A DNA stretch of 64,000 nucleotides from Salinibacterium sp. dk2585 (GCF_008001035.1 NZ_CP042856.1:2170001-2234000), one strand, 5' to 3'. Counted from the first letter of the stretch, positions 20,763-29,814 are shown. The notes: a model not told the origin generated them from the sequence alone. Numbers and translations are program-made.

Positions 20763-21431
20763 TCAGCGGACGGAGCTCCATCCCTCTTCATGCAATCTCG
20801 CGAACCCGTCGATCAGAAGATCCAGCGCGAAGGCGAACTCGGCGTCGTCGTCGCACCCCGCACCCGCGTGTGGGGTGCTCGTCGCCATCCTCACGATCGC
20901 CGGATAGGCAGCCGCGAACTCCGTCATGGCCCGCGCGCGCAGATCCGGATCCGCCGGGATGGCAGGGGTGGGCAGCACGTCCCGAGTGATTCCCCACATC
21001 CGTGTGCTCAGCGCGTGCATCGCGTGATGCACGAGGTCTGCCGACAGGCCGCCGTCGAACATGATCGCCATGAGGGAGTCCATGTAGGCCAGCACTGTGG
21101 GACTCGCCGCCGCCCGCGTCTCGATCGCGGCTTGCGCCCACGGATGCGCATCCATGACCGCACGGGCCGAGCGGATGCGAGCACGCAGCGCTTGCTGCCA
21201 GGGAAGTCCGTCAGCGGGGACGGCGATGCTCGCCACGAGCCTGTCGAGCATCCCGTCGATAAGCTCCTCGCGGTTCGCGACGTGCTTGTACAGCGCCATC
21301 GCGGTGACCCCGAGCGCGTCCGCCACCCGCCGCATGCTGGTGGCCTCGAGACCGACCTCGTCCGCCAGCGCGGCCGCGGCATGCAGCACCCGCTCACGAT
21401 CGAGCGGTCGACGGATCCCGGGACTTGACAC
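20763..21431 (-). CDS. TetR family transcriptional regulator
   Basis: 222 residues. N-terminal TetR helix-turn-helix (about 10-56: VLHAAAALADEVGLEATSM, then VADALGVTAMALYKHVANREEL), then a TetR_C-type all-helical ligand domain. It starts with GTG at 21431, and the same bases overlap a TTGACA element on the opposite strand. It is divergent from a DUF4386 membrane protein, which is almost certainly its target, because two copies of GCGTATACC lie in the 68-base gap. Confidence 0.9.
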   Translation of the reverse strand: MSSPGIRRPLDRERVLHAAAALADEVGLEATSMRRVADALGVTAMALYKHVANREELIDGMLDRLVASIAVPADGLPWQQALRARIRSARAVMDAHPWAQAAIETRAAASPTVLAYMDSLMAIMFDGGLSADLVHHAMHALSTRMWGITRDVLPTPAIPADPDLRARAMTEFAAAYPAIVRMATSTPHAGAGCDDDAEFAFALDLLIDGFARLHEEGWSSVR

Positions 21432-21480
21432 GTCTACAGCGTATACCTATGGTGTGAACGCGTCGGTTTACGGCGTATAC
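21425..21480 (+). promoter_or_regulatory. DUF4386 gene promoter with two putative TetR operators
   Basis: TTGACA (21425-21430), 17 bases and TATGGT (21448-21453) make a good promoter. GCGTATACC occurs twice, with its GTATAC core at 21441-21446 inside the spacer and at 21475-21480 downstream of the -10, 34 bases apart. Binding to either would block transcription. The -35 overlaps the first codons of the TetR gene. Confidence 0.65.
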
Positions 21481-21499
21481 CATCGACCTGAGGATCTCC

Positions 21500-22150
21500 A
21501 TGACCCGCCGCTTCCGCACCTACGCTCGCACCGCTGGCATCCTGTATCTCGTCACGCACGTCACCTCGATCGCGGCAGTCGCAGCGTTCGCCGCAAATGA
21601 ACTTGCGCTGGGGGTCGCCCTCGAGCTGGTGCTCGCCAGCGGTTGCCTCGGCACCGGCATCCTCCTCTGGCTGCTGCTGCGCTCCGTCGGGCCGGCGCGC
21701 GCGGCAACCTTCGCCGGACTGCGCGCGCTGGAAGCATCCGTCATCGCCGCGGGCACCCTTCCGATGCTCGCGCTGCTCTGGATGACCGCACCCGCACCCA
21801 TCGCGACGTCCTTCGCGGCACTCCACACCGCCGCGTTCCTCGTCGGTCAGGGCCTCGTCATCAGCGTGAACACGGTCGTGCTGGGGTGGCTGCTGCTCGA
21901 GGCCCGTGTCGTTCCCCGCGCGCTCGCCGCGCTCGGCATCGCTGGCGGCGCACTGGTGCTGGCGAGCAACTCAGCACAGCTGTTCGACCTGATCCCGCAG
22001 GGCGGAACGCTCGCCGGACTGTGCGCTGTGCCCATCTTTGCGTTCGAGATCTGGTTCGCGATCTACCTCATCGCGGTGGGCCTGCGACCTCGCAGCGTAG
22101 CCCCCTCCCTCGACGCAACAGCCGTCGCAGTTGAGACCGCAGCGCCGTGA
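21500..22150 (+). CDS. DUF4386 family membrane protein
   Basis: 216 residues with six hydrophobic segments. The N-terminal RTAGILYLVTHVTSIAA is characteristic of DUF4386 proteins, a family of unknown function often paired with TetR or MarR regulators. GGATCTCC precedes the ATG. The gene is divergent from the TetR regulator and convergent with ychF, with a single base between the two stop codons. Confidence 0.82.
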   Translation: MTRRFRTYARTAGILYLVTHVTSIAAVAAFAANELALGVALELVLASGCLGTGILLWLLLRSVGPARAATFAGLRALEASVIAAGTLPMLALLWMTAPAPIATSFAALHTAAFLVGQGLVISVNTVVLGWLLLEARVVPRALAALGIAGGALVLASNSAQLFDLIPQGGTLAGLCAVPIFAFEIWFAIYLIAVGLRPRSVAPSLDATAVAVETAAP

Positions 22151-22151
22151 G

Positions 22152-23228
22152 CTACACGTTGAAGCGGAACTCCACCACGTCGCCGTCCTGCATGACGTAG
22201 TCCTTGCCCTCCATGCGCGCCTTGCCCTTCGCGCGAGCCTCGGCGACGGAGCCGCACTCCATGAGGTCGTCGAAGGAGATGACCTCCGCCTTGATGAAGC
22301 CCTTCTCGAAGTCCGAGTGGATGACACCGGCCGCCTGGGGTGCCTTGGCGCCCTTGGGAATTGTCCAGGCGCGGGTCTCCTTCGGACCAGCCGTGAGGTA
22401 GGTCTGGAGTCCGAGCGTGTCGAAGCCGATGCGGGCCAGCTGGTCGAGGCCGGACTCCTCCTGGCCCGTGCTGGCGAGGAGTTCTGCGGCATCCGCTTCG
22501 TCCAGCTCGATGAGCTCGGACTCGAGCTTGGCGTCGAGGAAGACCGCCTTCGCGGGCGCCACCAGCGCAGCCAACTCGTCGAGCTTCGCCTTGTCACCCA
22601 GGATGCCCTCGTCGACATTGAACACGTAGATGAAGGGCTTGGATGTCAGCAGCCCCAGTTCGCGGATCGGCGTGAGGTCGAGCTTCTCATTCGACGAGAG
22701 CGGCTTGCCCTCGTTCAGCCACGCGAGCGCAGCCTGCGCCGTCTCGAGCACGATGGGCTCGGTGCGCTTGGTCTTGACCTCTTTCGTGTAGCGCTCGATC
22801 GCCTTCTCGAGCGTCTGCATGTCCGCGAGGATCAGCTCGGTGTTGATGGTCTCCATGTCGCTCGCCGGGTTCACCGCACCATCGACGTGCACCACGTCGG
22901 AGTCGCTGAAGGCGCGCACGACCTGGGCTATGGCATCCGCCTCACGGATGTTCGCGAGGAACTTGTTGCCGAGCCCCTCGCCCTCGCTGGCACCCTTGAC
23001 GATGCCGGCGATGTCGACAAAGGTCACTGGTGCGGGCAGGATGCGCTCGCTGCCAAACACCTCGGCGAGCTTCGCGAGGCGGTCGTCGGGCAGCTGCACG
23101 ATGCCCTCGTTCGGCTCGATCGTTGCGAAGGGGTAGTTCGCGGCGAGCACCGAGTTCTTGGTCAGGGCATTGAAGAGGGTCGACTTGCCCACGTTGGGGA
23201 GTCCGACGATTGCGATAGTGAGAGCCAC
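22152..23228 (-). CDS. ychF: redox-responsive ATPase/GTPase YchF (Obg family)
   Basis: 358 residues. P-loop GLPNVGKST near the N-terminus, FVDIAGIVKGASEGEGLGN (G3 region), a coiled-coil insertion (about 130-200) and the C-terminal TGS-like domain ending DGDVVEFRFNV. YchF prefers ATP and associates with ribosomes. I chose GTG at 23228, which gives the usual family start ALTIAIVG. A TTG three codons earlier is the alternative. TAGCCT lies eight bases upstream. Confidence 0.96.
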   Translation of the reverse strand: MALTIAIVGLPNVGKSTLFNALTKNSVLAANYPFATIEPNEGIVQLPDDRLAKLAEVFGSERILPAPVTFVDIAGIVKGASEGEGLGNKFLANIREADAIAQVVRAFSDSDVVHVDGAVNPASDMETINTELILADMQTLEKAIERYTKEVKTKRTEPIVLETAQAALAWLNEGKPLSSNEKLDLTPIRELGLLTSKPFIYVFNVDEGILGDKAKLDELAALVAPAKAVFLDAKLESELIELDEADAAELLASTGQEESGLDQLARIGFDTLGLQTYLTAGPKETRAWTIPKGAKAPQAAGVIHSDFEKGFIKAEVISFDDLMECGSVAEARAKGKARMEGKDYVMQDGDVVEFRFNV

Positions 23229-23255
23229 GGGAGTCAAGGCTACCGTGGGCGGCTG

Positions 23256-23648
23256 TCAGGGCCGCACGTCGAGATTCGGGTGGAGCCGATCCCAGCCCTC
23301 GCGCTCAGGCGCACCATCGGGCACGAACCTCATGCCGCCTAGGCCTGCACTGTAGAGCTCACCGAGGCCGTCCTCCTGCATGCAGCCACCAACCCACTCT
23401 TCGACACTGTGCGCGATGATGCAGACCTCGCGCGAGTTCGCGGTCGAGCGGGCCGCAAAGTACGAGACGCCGTCCCGCTCCCCCAGCAGCCGCACTGTGT
23501 CGAGGTCGTATCCCTCCGCTTCGACATTCGTTGGGAGCGTGTCGCTCGCGTCGCGGGCCTCTTCGAAGAGCGCGGGCCCGGTCGAGCAGCCGACGAGCAC
23601 TCCGGATGCCGCGAGCGCAAGCAGCGCAGCAGTGATGCCTCGTCGCAT
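23256..23648 (-). CDS. small putative lipoprotein
   Basis: 130 residues. Signal peptide MRRGITAALLALAASGVLVG ends in a lipobox (LVGC, lipidated cysteine at 21). The mature domain contains cysteines in EVCIIAHS and GGCMQED, a possible disulfide. Function unknown. GGGGAGG lies three bases before the ATG. It is divergent from the exonuclease gene. Confidence 0.75.
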   Translation of the reverse strand: MRRGITAALLALAASGVLVGCSTGPALFEEARDASDTLPTNVEAEGYDLDTVRLLGERDGVSYFAARSTANSREVCIIAHSVEEWVGGCMQEDGLGELYSAGLGGMRFVPDGAPEREGWDRLHPNLDVRP

Positions 23649-23733
23649 ACGACCTCCCCTGACGATTTCTCGCAACCCTAGTGCGCGGCCTGCCGTGAAC
23701 GCCAGCGTCGGAGGCCCGTGAGACGATCGGAAC

Positions 23734-24336
23734 GTGCCACTGGATTTCACCGCCATCGACTTCGAGACCGCCAACTCATCGAGCGCGAGCGCCTGCTCTG
23801 TCGGACTCGTGAAGGTGCGCGACGGCCGCGTCGTCGACAAGGCCTCCTGGTACATCAAGCCACCGCTCGGATACGACGCCTTCCTCGAATGGAACACCCG
23901 CATCCACGGCATCGTCGCCTCAGACTGCGCCGAAGCGCTGGGATGGGCCGAACAGCTCCCCGACCTCGTCGAGTTCGCCGACGGCGACCACCTCGTCGCC
24001 CACAACGCCGGCTTCGACATGGGCGTCATCAAGGCCGCGTGCGAGGCGACCTTCGTCACGACCCCGACCTTTGACTACCTGTGCAGCCTCCAGGTCGCCC
24101 GCAAGACCTACCACCTCGACTCCTACCGACTGCCGGTCGCGGCGATGGCGGCGGGCTTCGAGGACTTCCGCCACCACGACGCACTCGCGGATGCCGAGGC
24201 GTGCGCGGCCATCATGATCCACGCGGCCGAGCGGCACGAGGCATCCGATGTCAGCCACCTCGCCACGATCGCCGGCACCCGCATTAAGAGCTTCGGGGTG
24301 GTCGTCGACGACCACGCCCCCATGGTGCTCGGCTAG
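23734..24336 (+). CDS. DEDDh 3'-5' exonuclease (DNA polymerase III epsilon-like)
   Basis: 200 residues. The catalytic acidic residues of the DEDDh family are visible: D9 and E11 (IDFET), D in AHNAGFDMGV (about 95), and H and D in HHDALADAEA (about 149-154). Such stand-alone proteins trim DNA or RNA 3' ends. There is no polymerase-binding or BRCT extension. The start is GTG at 23734 after GATCGGAAC, a weak ribosome site. Confidence 0.9.
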   Translation: MPLDFTAIDFETANSSSASACSVGLVKVRDGRVVDKASWYIKPPLGYDAFLEWNTRIHGIVASDCAEALGWAEQLPDLVEFADGDHLVAHNAGFDMGVIKAACEATFVTTPTFDYLCSLQVARKTYHLDSYRLPVAAMAAGFEDFRHHDALADAEACAAIMIHAAERHEASDVSHLATIAGTRIKSFGVVVDDHAPMVLG

Positions 24337-24356
24337 GGCTAGTGCTCGACTAGGAA

Positions 24357-24635
24357 CTACTCCCCCGTCACCGCTGTCTCGAACAGGCGGAACAACTCCG
24401 CCCTCACCTCGTCGCGGAACTTCAGGGGTCGCGACCACGGCACCTCGACATCGTCGACACCGTCGGGCGTTGTCACCGTGAACACGGCGCGGTGCTCATC
24501 GAAGGTGGCCATGATGGCCGACTCCGCGGTGGGCGAGTTGCCGTGCACCTGCGCGATGAGCAGCGTCGTATCGGGCTGGCTCGAGTTCATGTAGCTCGTG
24601 ATTGCCTGCACCACGTCGTCGGAGAAGATGCTCAT
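24357..24635 (-). CDS. small DUF2470-like protein
   Basis: 92 residues. The layout (N-terminal helix ending SYMNSSQPD, then a hydrophobic strand, then VEVPWSRPLKFRDEVRAELFRLFETA) resembles DUF2470, a domain also found at the end of heme-utilisation and FMN-binding proteins. In those the first helix usually reads HMNxDHxD. Here the histidines are replaced, so heme binding is doubtful. The frame continues open upstream to 25259 antisense to rmuC. The ATG at 24635 is the sensible start. Confidence 0.6.
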   Translation of the reverse strand: MSIFSDDVVQAITSYMNSSQPDTTLLIAQVHGNSPTAESAIMATFDEHRAVFTVTTPDGVDDVEVPWSRPLKFRDEVRAELFRLFETAVTGE

Positions 24636-24705
24636 GACCACAATGGTGGCACGGCTACGGGCGGTTCGTCCCAGCAATGTCGGAGGCCCCTGACAGACTT
24701 TTTTC

Positions 24706-26187
24706 ATGGACCCTCTCGCACTGCTCATCGGCCTCATCGTCGGCGTCGCCCTCGGCGCGGTGGTCGGCGTGCTGGTCATGCGCGGGCGCGGCGCCGGGCA
24801 GACGTCCGGCGAAGACCCGAAGGTCATGGAGGCACGACACCAGCTCGCCCTGGGTGAACTGCGCGCGCAGGAGCAGGCCGTGCAGGCGCGACTCTCGAGC
24901 CAACTCGCGGGCGTGCAGGCGACAGCGGATGCGCTGCGCGAGCAGATGGCCACGATGCGGGCGCAGCACGCCGAACAGGTGTCCACGCTGCAATCACAGC
25001 ACCGCGAGATGATCGAGCGCCAGCGCAGCGAGGCACAGGCACAGGCGGAGCGCGAGCGCGCCGAGAGCAAGGTCCTGCAGGCGCTGACCCCCGTGCAGGA
25101 GAGCCTTCGCACGATGCAGGCCAAGGTCACGGAGCTCGAACGCGAACGCAGCACGCAGTACGGCTCGATCGCAGAGCAGCTCAAGCAGGCCCAGATGTCT
25201 GATGAGCAACTCCGCGTCACGACCGAACAGCTGGCATCCGCGCTCCGCTCCAACAGCACGCGTGGCGTGTGGGGCGAGACTCAGCTGCAGCGCATCGTCG
25301 AATCGGCCGGGCTGACCCAGTACGTCGACTTCACCACGCAGCACAGTGTGTCGACGGATGCCGGTGCCGGGCGTCCCGACATGGTCGTGCGCCTGCCAGG
25401 CAACAAGTCCATCGCGATCGACTCCAAGGTGCCCCTCGAGCACTACATCGAGGCGAGCCAGATCCCTCTCTCCGCCATCGGCGAAGAGGCTGCCCGCCGC
25501 ACGAAGCTCATCGAGCAGCACGTCAAGGCGGTGCGCTCACACGTCGACGCGCTCGCCAAGAAGACCTACTGGGAGGGCCTCGACGCGAGCCCCGAGTTCG
25601 TGATCGCCTTCATCCCGAGCGAATCGCTGCTCTCCTCCGCACTCGAGGCCGACCCGGCCCTGCTGGAGTACGCCTTCGGCAAGCGCGTCGCCCTCGCCTC
25701 CCCCGTCAACCTGTGGGCGGTACTCAAGACGGTCGCCTTCACCTGGCAGCAGCAGGCCGTCTCCGATGAGGCCAAGAAGCTGTTCGACCTCGGCAACACC
25801 CTCTATCAGCGTCTCGGCACCCTCGCAGGGCACGCCGAATCAATGCGCAAGGCGATCGAGCGAACCGTCGACAGCTACAACAAGTTCGCGAGCTCGCTCG
25901 AAACCCGGGTGCTCGTCACCGCGCGCCAGTTCCCCGGTATCGACGAGACCAAGCTCGACCTCGTCGCCGAACCGCAGGCCATCCACAGCGCGCCACAGAA
26001 GCTCACGGCCGGCGAACTCGACGCGCCTGCCGAAGGCCACTCCGCAAACGAACTCACGACGAACGAAATCGATGTCCGGGGTGCGGTCGACGCCGCGGCC
26101 GACAACGGACACAGCGACGGGAGGCTCGATCTGAGCGAATTCGACAGCGAGTTCGAGACCCCGGAGCCGGCTGACCGCCGCATCTGA
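24706..26187 (+). CDS. rmuC: DNA recombination protein RmuC
   Basis: 493 residues. One N-terminal membrane segment (about 3-25), a long coiled coil (about 45-165) and the RmuC nuclease-like domain (about 180-400: NSTRGVWGETQLQRIVESAGL, then RPDMVVRLPGNKSIAIDSKVPLEHY). RmuC limits inversions and processes recombination intermediates. The acidic C-terminal tail (about 420-493) is variable in the family. The ATG follows a T-run (TTTTTT) with no ribosome site. Confidence 0.94.
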   Translation: MDPLALLIGLIVGVALGAVVGVLVMRGRGAGQTSGEDPKVMEARHQLALGELRAQEQAVQARLSSQLAGVQATADALREQMATMRAQHAEQVSTLQSQHREMIERQRSEAQAQAERERAESKVLQALTPVQESLRTMQAKVTELERERSTQYGSIAEQLKQAQMSDEQLRVTTEQLASALRSNSTRGVWGETQLQRIVESAGLTQYVDFTTQHSVSTDAGAGRPDMVVRLPGNKSIAIDSKVPLEHYIEASQIPLSAIGEEAARRTKLIEQHVKAVRSHVDALAKKTYWEGLDASPEFVIAFIPSESLLSSALEADPALLEYAFGKRVALASPVNLWAVLKTVAFTWQQQAVSDEAKKLFDLGNTLYQRLGTLAGHAESMRKAIERTVDSYNKFASSLETRVLVTARQFPGIDETKLDLVAEPQAIHSAPQKLTAGELDAPAEGHSANELTTNEIDVRGAVDAAADNGHSDGRLDLSEFDSEFETPEPADRRI

Positions 26188-26210
26188 CCGGGCGCACAGC
26201 GCTGGGTGAG

Positions 26211-27198
26211 TTAGCCAAGGCGACGTGGTCGCCCCGACGGTAGACCCGCCTCCGACAGGATGCGGTGCAACCCCGTCGGTGGATACAGGTCACGCGCCTC
26301 CCAGCGGCTGAACGCTCGAACCTGTCGACGGATCCTGTTCTCGCGCCGCTTCTCATCCAGCACCACCTGCGCCTCCGTCCGACCATTTCGCAGAGCCGGA
26401 TCCAAGTACTTGCTCGCACCATCGAATTCGCCCACACGGGAGAACTCCGGCCACGCGAAGTCCACTTCCCGATCTGGCCCTCATGGTCCCAGAACGACTG
26501 CTGAAGCACCGGCTCCGGGAACCCAAGCGCGTGATCTGTACGCGGCTATGTGACTCCTCAACAGAATCAGAACGATCCGTCGCGAACTCCGCGGCAGCGA
26601 ACGCCCTCCGCCAGCCCCTCGACCCTTCGGTTACGGCCACCCTCTCCTGCACCTCGTCTTTGGTCGTGAGGCGGCCGTGCTCGCGCCTCCGGTGCAATGC
26701 CGAGTCGATGCACGCCACCGCATCCGCGAACCTGAGTTGCCGAGCAAGATCCACCACCGTCTGCGCGGACGAGGTGAGGAGCATCCCCTGATGCTCCACG
26801 ACCTCGACATCCGCGACATTGCGGCCGTGTCGCCGAATCCTTCCCGAAGAGCGCCCACCCGTCGAGCGTTCGATTGTCACGTCGACCGTGTGGGGCCACA
26901 GCGACAGCATCCGGATGCCCCAGACCGCGGCAGCAGCCCGATGCGAGAAGACAGCGTCCGCGCCGATTCGTTCCGCGGTCGCCAGCACTCGCAGACGGTG
27001 CTGCCCCATACCGTCGACCTGGGCCCAGACGCCTCGCGAAACGAATATCCCAGGCACAACCCGGACGAGATCACCATCAGACACTGCGCGGCGCAGCCGA
27101 CGATCCGTGGAACCGAGATCGATGACAGTACTGCGGCGCACGAAGTCCGGTGTGCAAGCGTTCACCCAGTGATGGTCGCTGAGTGCACCAAGCAACAA
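26211..27198 (-). pseudogene. AbiEi-like / DUF559-type protein broken by two single-base deletions
   Basis: The N-terminal part reads as a winged-helix plus linker of the AbiEi-antitoxin-like family common in actinobacteria (RRLRRAVSDGDLVRVVPGIFV, then GADAVFSHRAAAAVWGI). The C-terminal part is a restriction-endonuclease-like DUF559 domain (VDFAWPEFSRVGEFDGASKY, then EKRRENRIRRQVRAFSRWEARDL). The family sequence continues only if the frame is shifted twice. After ITRLG (about 26521-26525) one base is missing and the next stretch reads FPEPVLQQSFWDHEGQIGK. About 56 bases later (about 26462-26466) another is missing, and VDFAWPEF resumes. Real decay or sequencing error are both possible. The start codon is uncertain. 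Confidence 0.8.
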
Positions 27199-27327
27199 GA
27201 CGACGTGCCCGCCAGCCGTGGACAGCTCGGTGCGGGCGACCTGTGCAGGAACCGCGGCGCGCTCGGGACCGACAGTGTCACGAGCGTTCGCCGAGGTCTC
27301 CGACCGCCCATCAGACGAAATCCGCGA

Positions 27328-27390
27328 GCGCTACACCGTTTGGCTCAGCGCTACAGAAAAAGCTGTAGCGCGAGGCGAAAACTGTAGCGC
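27328..27390. repeat. cluster of four GCGCTACA octamers (two direct, two inverted)
   Basis: GCGCTACA lies at 27328-27335 and 27348-27355. Its complement TGTAGCGC lies at 27364-27371 and 27383-27390. The middle pair forms a perfect 9-base inverted repeat (27348-27356 with 27363-27371) around AAAAAG. It sits about 130-190 bases upstream of the AbiEi-like pseudogene and downstream of glpX. AbiEi proteins are known to bind inverted repeats in their own promoter, so an old operator is possible. A terminator for glpX is the alternative. Confidence 0.8.
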
Positions 27391-27430
27391 CCCGAGAGAC
27401 CAGGCACAGCTGGCGCGGAGGACACCCGTC

Positions 27431-27493
27431 GCAGCAGGCGCAGCAGGCACACCAGGCGCAGCGGGCCAATCGCACACAGCGGGCGCAGCGCGC
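27431..27493. repeat. short GCAGCAGGC-type imperfect tandem repeats after glpX
   Basis: GCAGCAGGC, CAGCAGGC, CCAGGCGCAGC and GCGGGCGCAGC-like units follow each other just past the glpX stop. Together with the octamer cluster they are all that I can see in the gene-free stretch 27199-27510. Confidence 0.5.
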
Positions 27494-27510
27494 GCCGCCA
27501 CCGCGTCAGC

Positions 27511-28500
27511 TCAGTCGTCGAGCCACTTCGAGACGAGGTGGTCCGCCACCACGCGGCGAATCGTGCCGGAGCGGGCACGCAGCACGACACTCTCCGTGCG
27601 GATGATCGGGCCCTTGCGCTGCACGCCCGACACCAGTTCACCATTCGTGACACCTGTCGCGACGAAGAAGGTGTTGTCGCCGCGGACAAGCTCGTCGGCC
27701 TCATAGACGTAGTCGAACTTGAGGCCAGCGTCGATGCCCCGCTGGCGTTCCTCATCGGTGGTGGGAGCAAGTCGGCCCTGGATGAAGCCGCCCAGCGCCT
27801 TGATGGCGGCCGCGGTTGCGACACCCTCGGGGCTGCCACCAATGCCCACACACATGTCGATGCGGCTCTCGTAGCGGGCCGCGTTGATGCCGCCAGCGAC
27901 ATCCCCATCCAGCATGAGGCGGGTGCCGGCGCCAGCGGCCCGGATCTCGTCGATCAGTTCAGCGTGGCGCGGCCGGTCGAGCACCGCGACGCGAAGGGAT
28001 CCCACGTCTTTGCCGAGCGCCTTCGCGAGCGCCCGCACGTTCTCGCCCATGGGCTTGCGGATGTCCACAACTCCGATGCCTGCGGCACCCGTGACGATCT
28101 TCTCCATGTAGAAGACGGATGAGGCGTCCAGCATCGTGCCCCGGTCGGAGACGGCGATCATCGAGATCGCGTTCTGGCGCCCGGCAGCGGTCAGCGAGGT
28201 GCCATCGATCGGGTCGACCGCGATGTCGCACGCGGGGCCGTTGCCGTTGCCGACGACCTCGCCGTTGAAGAGCATGGGCGCCTCGTCCTTCTCGCCCTCA
28301 CCGATCACGACGGTGCCCTCGAAGTCGACCGTGCCGAGGAACTTGCGCATCGCGTCGACCGCCGCGCCGTCGGCGCCAAGCTTGTCGCCGCGGCCGATCC
28401 AGGGGTAGGCCCGGATGGCTGCCGCCTCTGTGGCCCGCACCAACTCCATGGCCAGGTTGCGGTCGGGGTGGGCGATCATGCTGTCAGAGTCGGTGGTCAC
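27511..28500 (-). CDS. glpX: class II fructose-1,6-bisphosphatase
   Basis: 329 residues. It hydrolyses fructose-1,6-bisphosphate in gluconeogenesis and is the main actinobacterial FBPase. The GlpX signatures are present: IGEGEKDEAPML (about 67-78), the metal-binding DPIDGTS (96-102) and GGSPEGV. I chose GTG at 28500 because AAGGA lies six bases upstream. The longer frame to 28611 lacks a ribosome site. A possible -10 (TAGGAT, 28553-28558 on the minus strand) lies upstream. It is divergent from fba. Confidence 0.96.
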   Translation of the reverse strand: MTTDSDSMIAHPDRNLAMELVRATEAAAIRAYPWIGRGDKLGADGAAVDAMRKFLGTVDFEGTVVIGEGEKDEAPMLFNGEVVGNGNGPACDIAVDPIDGTSLTAAGRQNAISMIAVSDRGTMLDASSVFYMEKIVTGAAGIGVVDIRKPMGENVRALAKALGKDVGSLRVAVLDRPRHAELIDEIRAAGAGTRLMLDGDVAGGINAARYESRIDMCVGIGGSPEGVATAAAIKALGGFIQGRLAPTTDEERQRGIDAGLKFDYVYEADELVRGDNTFFVATGVTNGELVSGVQRKGPIIRTESVVLRARSGTIRRVVADHLVSKWLDD

Positions 28501-28715
28501 CGGTGATCCTTCGCTCGGCGGGCTCCAATGGAGGGGCTGAAAGGCCAGAGTCATCCTACCGAGCACTCTCCGCCCTCCCGACCGCGAGCAGCAGCGTCGC
28601 ACCTCGTGCAACGGCGCACTCCCCCGGGAGGGGGATGCTGGCTAGACTTTGAGCGGTTCGGCCAGTCCTTGCGAGAACGCAGGCCGAGACATCCCGTTGT
28701 CGTGAAGGAGAAGCT

Positions 28716-29741
28716 ATGCCCATCGCCACCCCCGACCAGTACGCCGAGATGCTCGACCGGGCCAAGAAGGGCGGCTTCGCCTACCCGGCCTTCAACGTCT
28801 CGTCGTCGCAGACGGTCAACGCCGTGCTGCAGGGCCTCACCGAGGCGGGCTCGGATGGCATCATCCAGGTGTCGACGGGTGGCGCTGACTACTGGGCCGG
28901 CCAGAGCGTCAAGGCACGGGCATCCGGAGCGCTCGCTTTCGCGGCCTTCACGCGCGAGGTCGCCAAGAACTACCCCATCACGGTCGCTCTCCACACCGAC
29001 CACTGCCCGAAGGATGCACTCGACGGCTTCGTCATGCCGCTCATCGAGGCGAGCGAGGAGTCGGTCAAGGGTGGCGGCGAGCCGATCTTCCAGTCGCACA
29101 TGTGGGATGGCTCGGCCGTTCCGCTCGATGAGAACCTGGAGATCGCGAAGCAGCTGCTCCCCCGCATGAAGAACATCAACTCGATCCTCGAGGTCGAGAT
29201 TGGTGTCGTCGGCGGCGAGGAAGACGGTGTCAGCCACGACATCAACGAGCACCTCTACACGACGCTCGACGACGCGATCGCGACGGTCGAGGCGCTCGGC
29301 TTCGGCGAGCAGGGCCGCTACATGGCCGCCCTCACCTTTGGCAACGTGCATGGCGTCTACAAGCCCGGCAACGTCAAGCTCAAGCCGGAACTGCTGCGCG
29401 AGATCCAGGATGGCCTGAGCGCGAAGTACGGCAAGGACGCTCTCCCGCTCGACCTCGTCTTCCACGGCGGCTCGGGTTCGACGGAGCAGGAGATCGCGAC
29501 GGCGGTGGCGAACGGCGTCATCAAGATGAACATCGACACCGACACGCAGTATGCCTTCAGCCGCTCGGTCGCCGACACGGTGCTGAAGAACTACGACGGC
29601 TTTCTGAAGGTCGACGGCGAGGTGGGCAACAAGAAGGTCTACGACCCGCGCTCGTGGGGCAAGAAGGCCGAGTCGGCCATGGCCGCCCGCGTCGTCGAGG
29701 GTGCCACGCAGCTGGGCTCGGCCGGCAAGTCGCAGTCCTGA
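28716..29741 (+). CDS. fba: class II fructose-bisphosphate aldolase
   Basis: 341 residues. A zinc-dependent aldolase cleaving fructose-1,6-bisphosphate to glyceraldehyde-3-phosphate and dihydroxyacetone phosphate. Zinc and catalytic residues are in ALHTDHCPKD (H93, D95, H96), LTFGNVHGVYKPG and LVFHGGSGSTEQEI. AAGGAGAAGCT gives a strong ribosome site. TAGACT at 28643-28648 is a likely -10 box, leaving a leader of about 60 bases. Pairing with divergent glpX places both directions of this glycolytic step side by side. Confidence 0.97.
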   Translation: MPIATPDQYAEMLDRAKKGGFAYPAFNVSSSQTVNAVLQGLTEAGSDGIIQVSTGGADYWAGQSVKARASGALAFAAFTREVAKNYPITVALHTDHCPKDALDGFVMPLIEASEESVKGGGEPIFQSHMWDGSAVPLDENLEIAKQLLPRMKNINSILEVEIGVVGGEEDGVSHDINEHLYTTLDDAIATVEALGFGEQGRYMAALTFGNVHGVYKPGNVKLKPELLREIQDGLSAKYGKDALPLDLVFHGGSGSTEQEIATAVANGVIKMNIDTDTQYAFSRSVADTVLKNYDGFLKVDGEVGNKKVYDPRSWGKKAESAMAARVVEGATQLGSAGKSQS

Positions 29742-29812
29742 GGTTCGGCGGCGCTCGCTTCTTCAGCGCCGAACCCCTGAGCATGGGCCCCGCGGAGCGA
29801 TCTGCGGGGCCC
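29742..29812. terminator. two consecutive hairpins after fba
   Basis: Hairpin 1 pairs GGTTCGGCG (29742-29750) with CGCCGAACC (29767-29775). Hairpin 2 pairs GGGCCCCGC (29785-29793) with GCGGGGCCC (29804-29812). The second ends two bases before the stop of the convergent gene, so it can serve both strands. No T-run is seen. Confidence 0.75.
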
Positions 29813-29814
29813 TC

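Noticed and set aside
27431-27493. CRISPR-like array from the short repeats near glpX
   Set aside because: Units are 8-12 bases, imperfect and without spacers of constant length.
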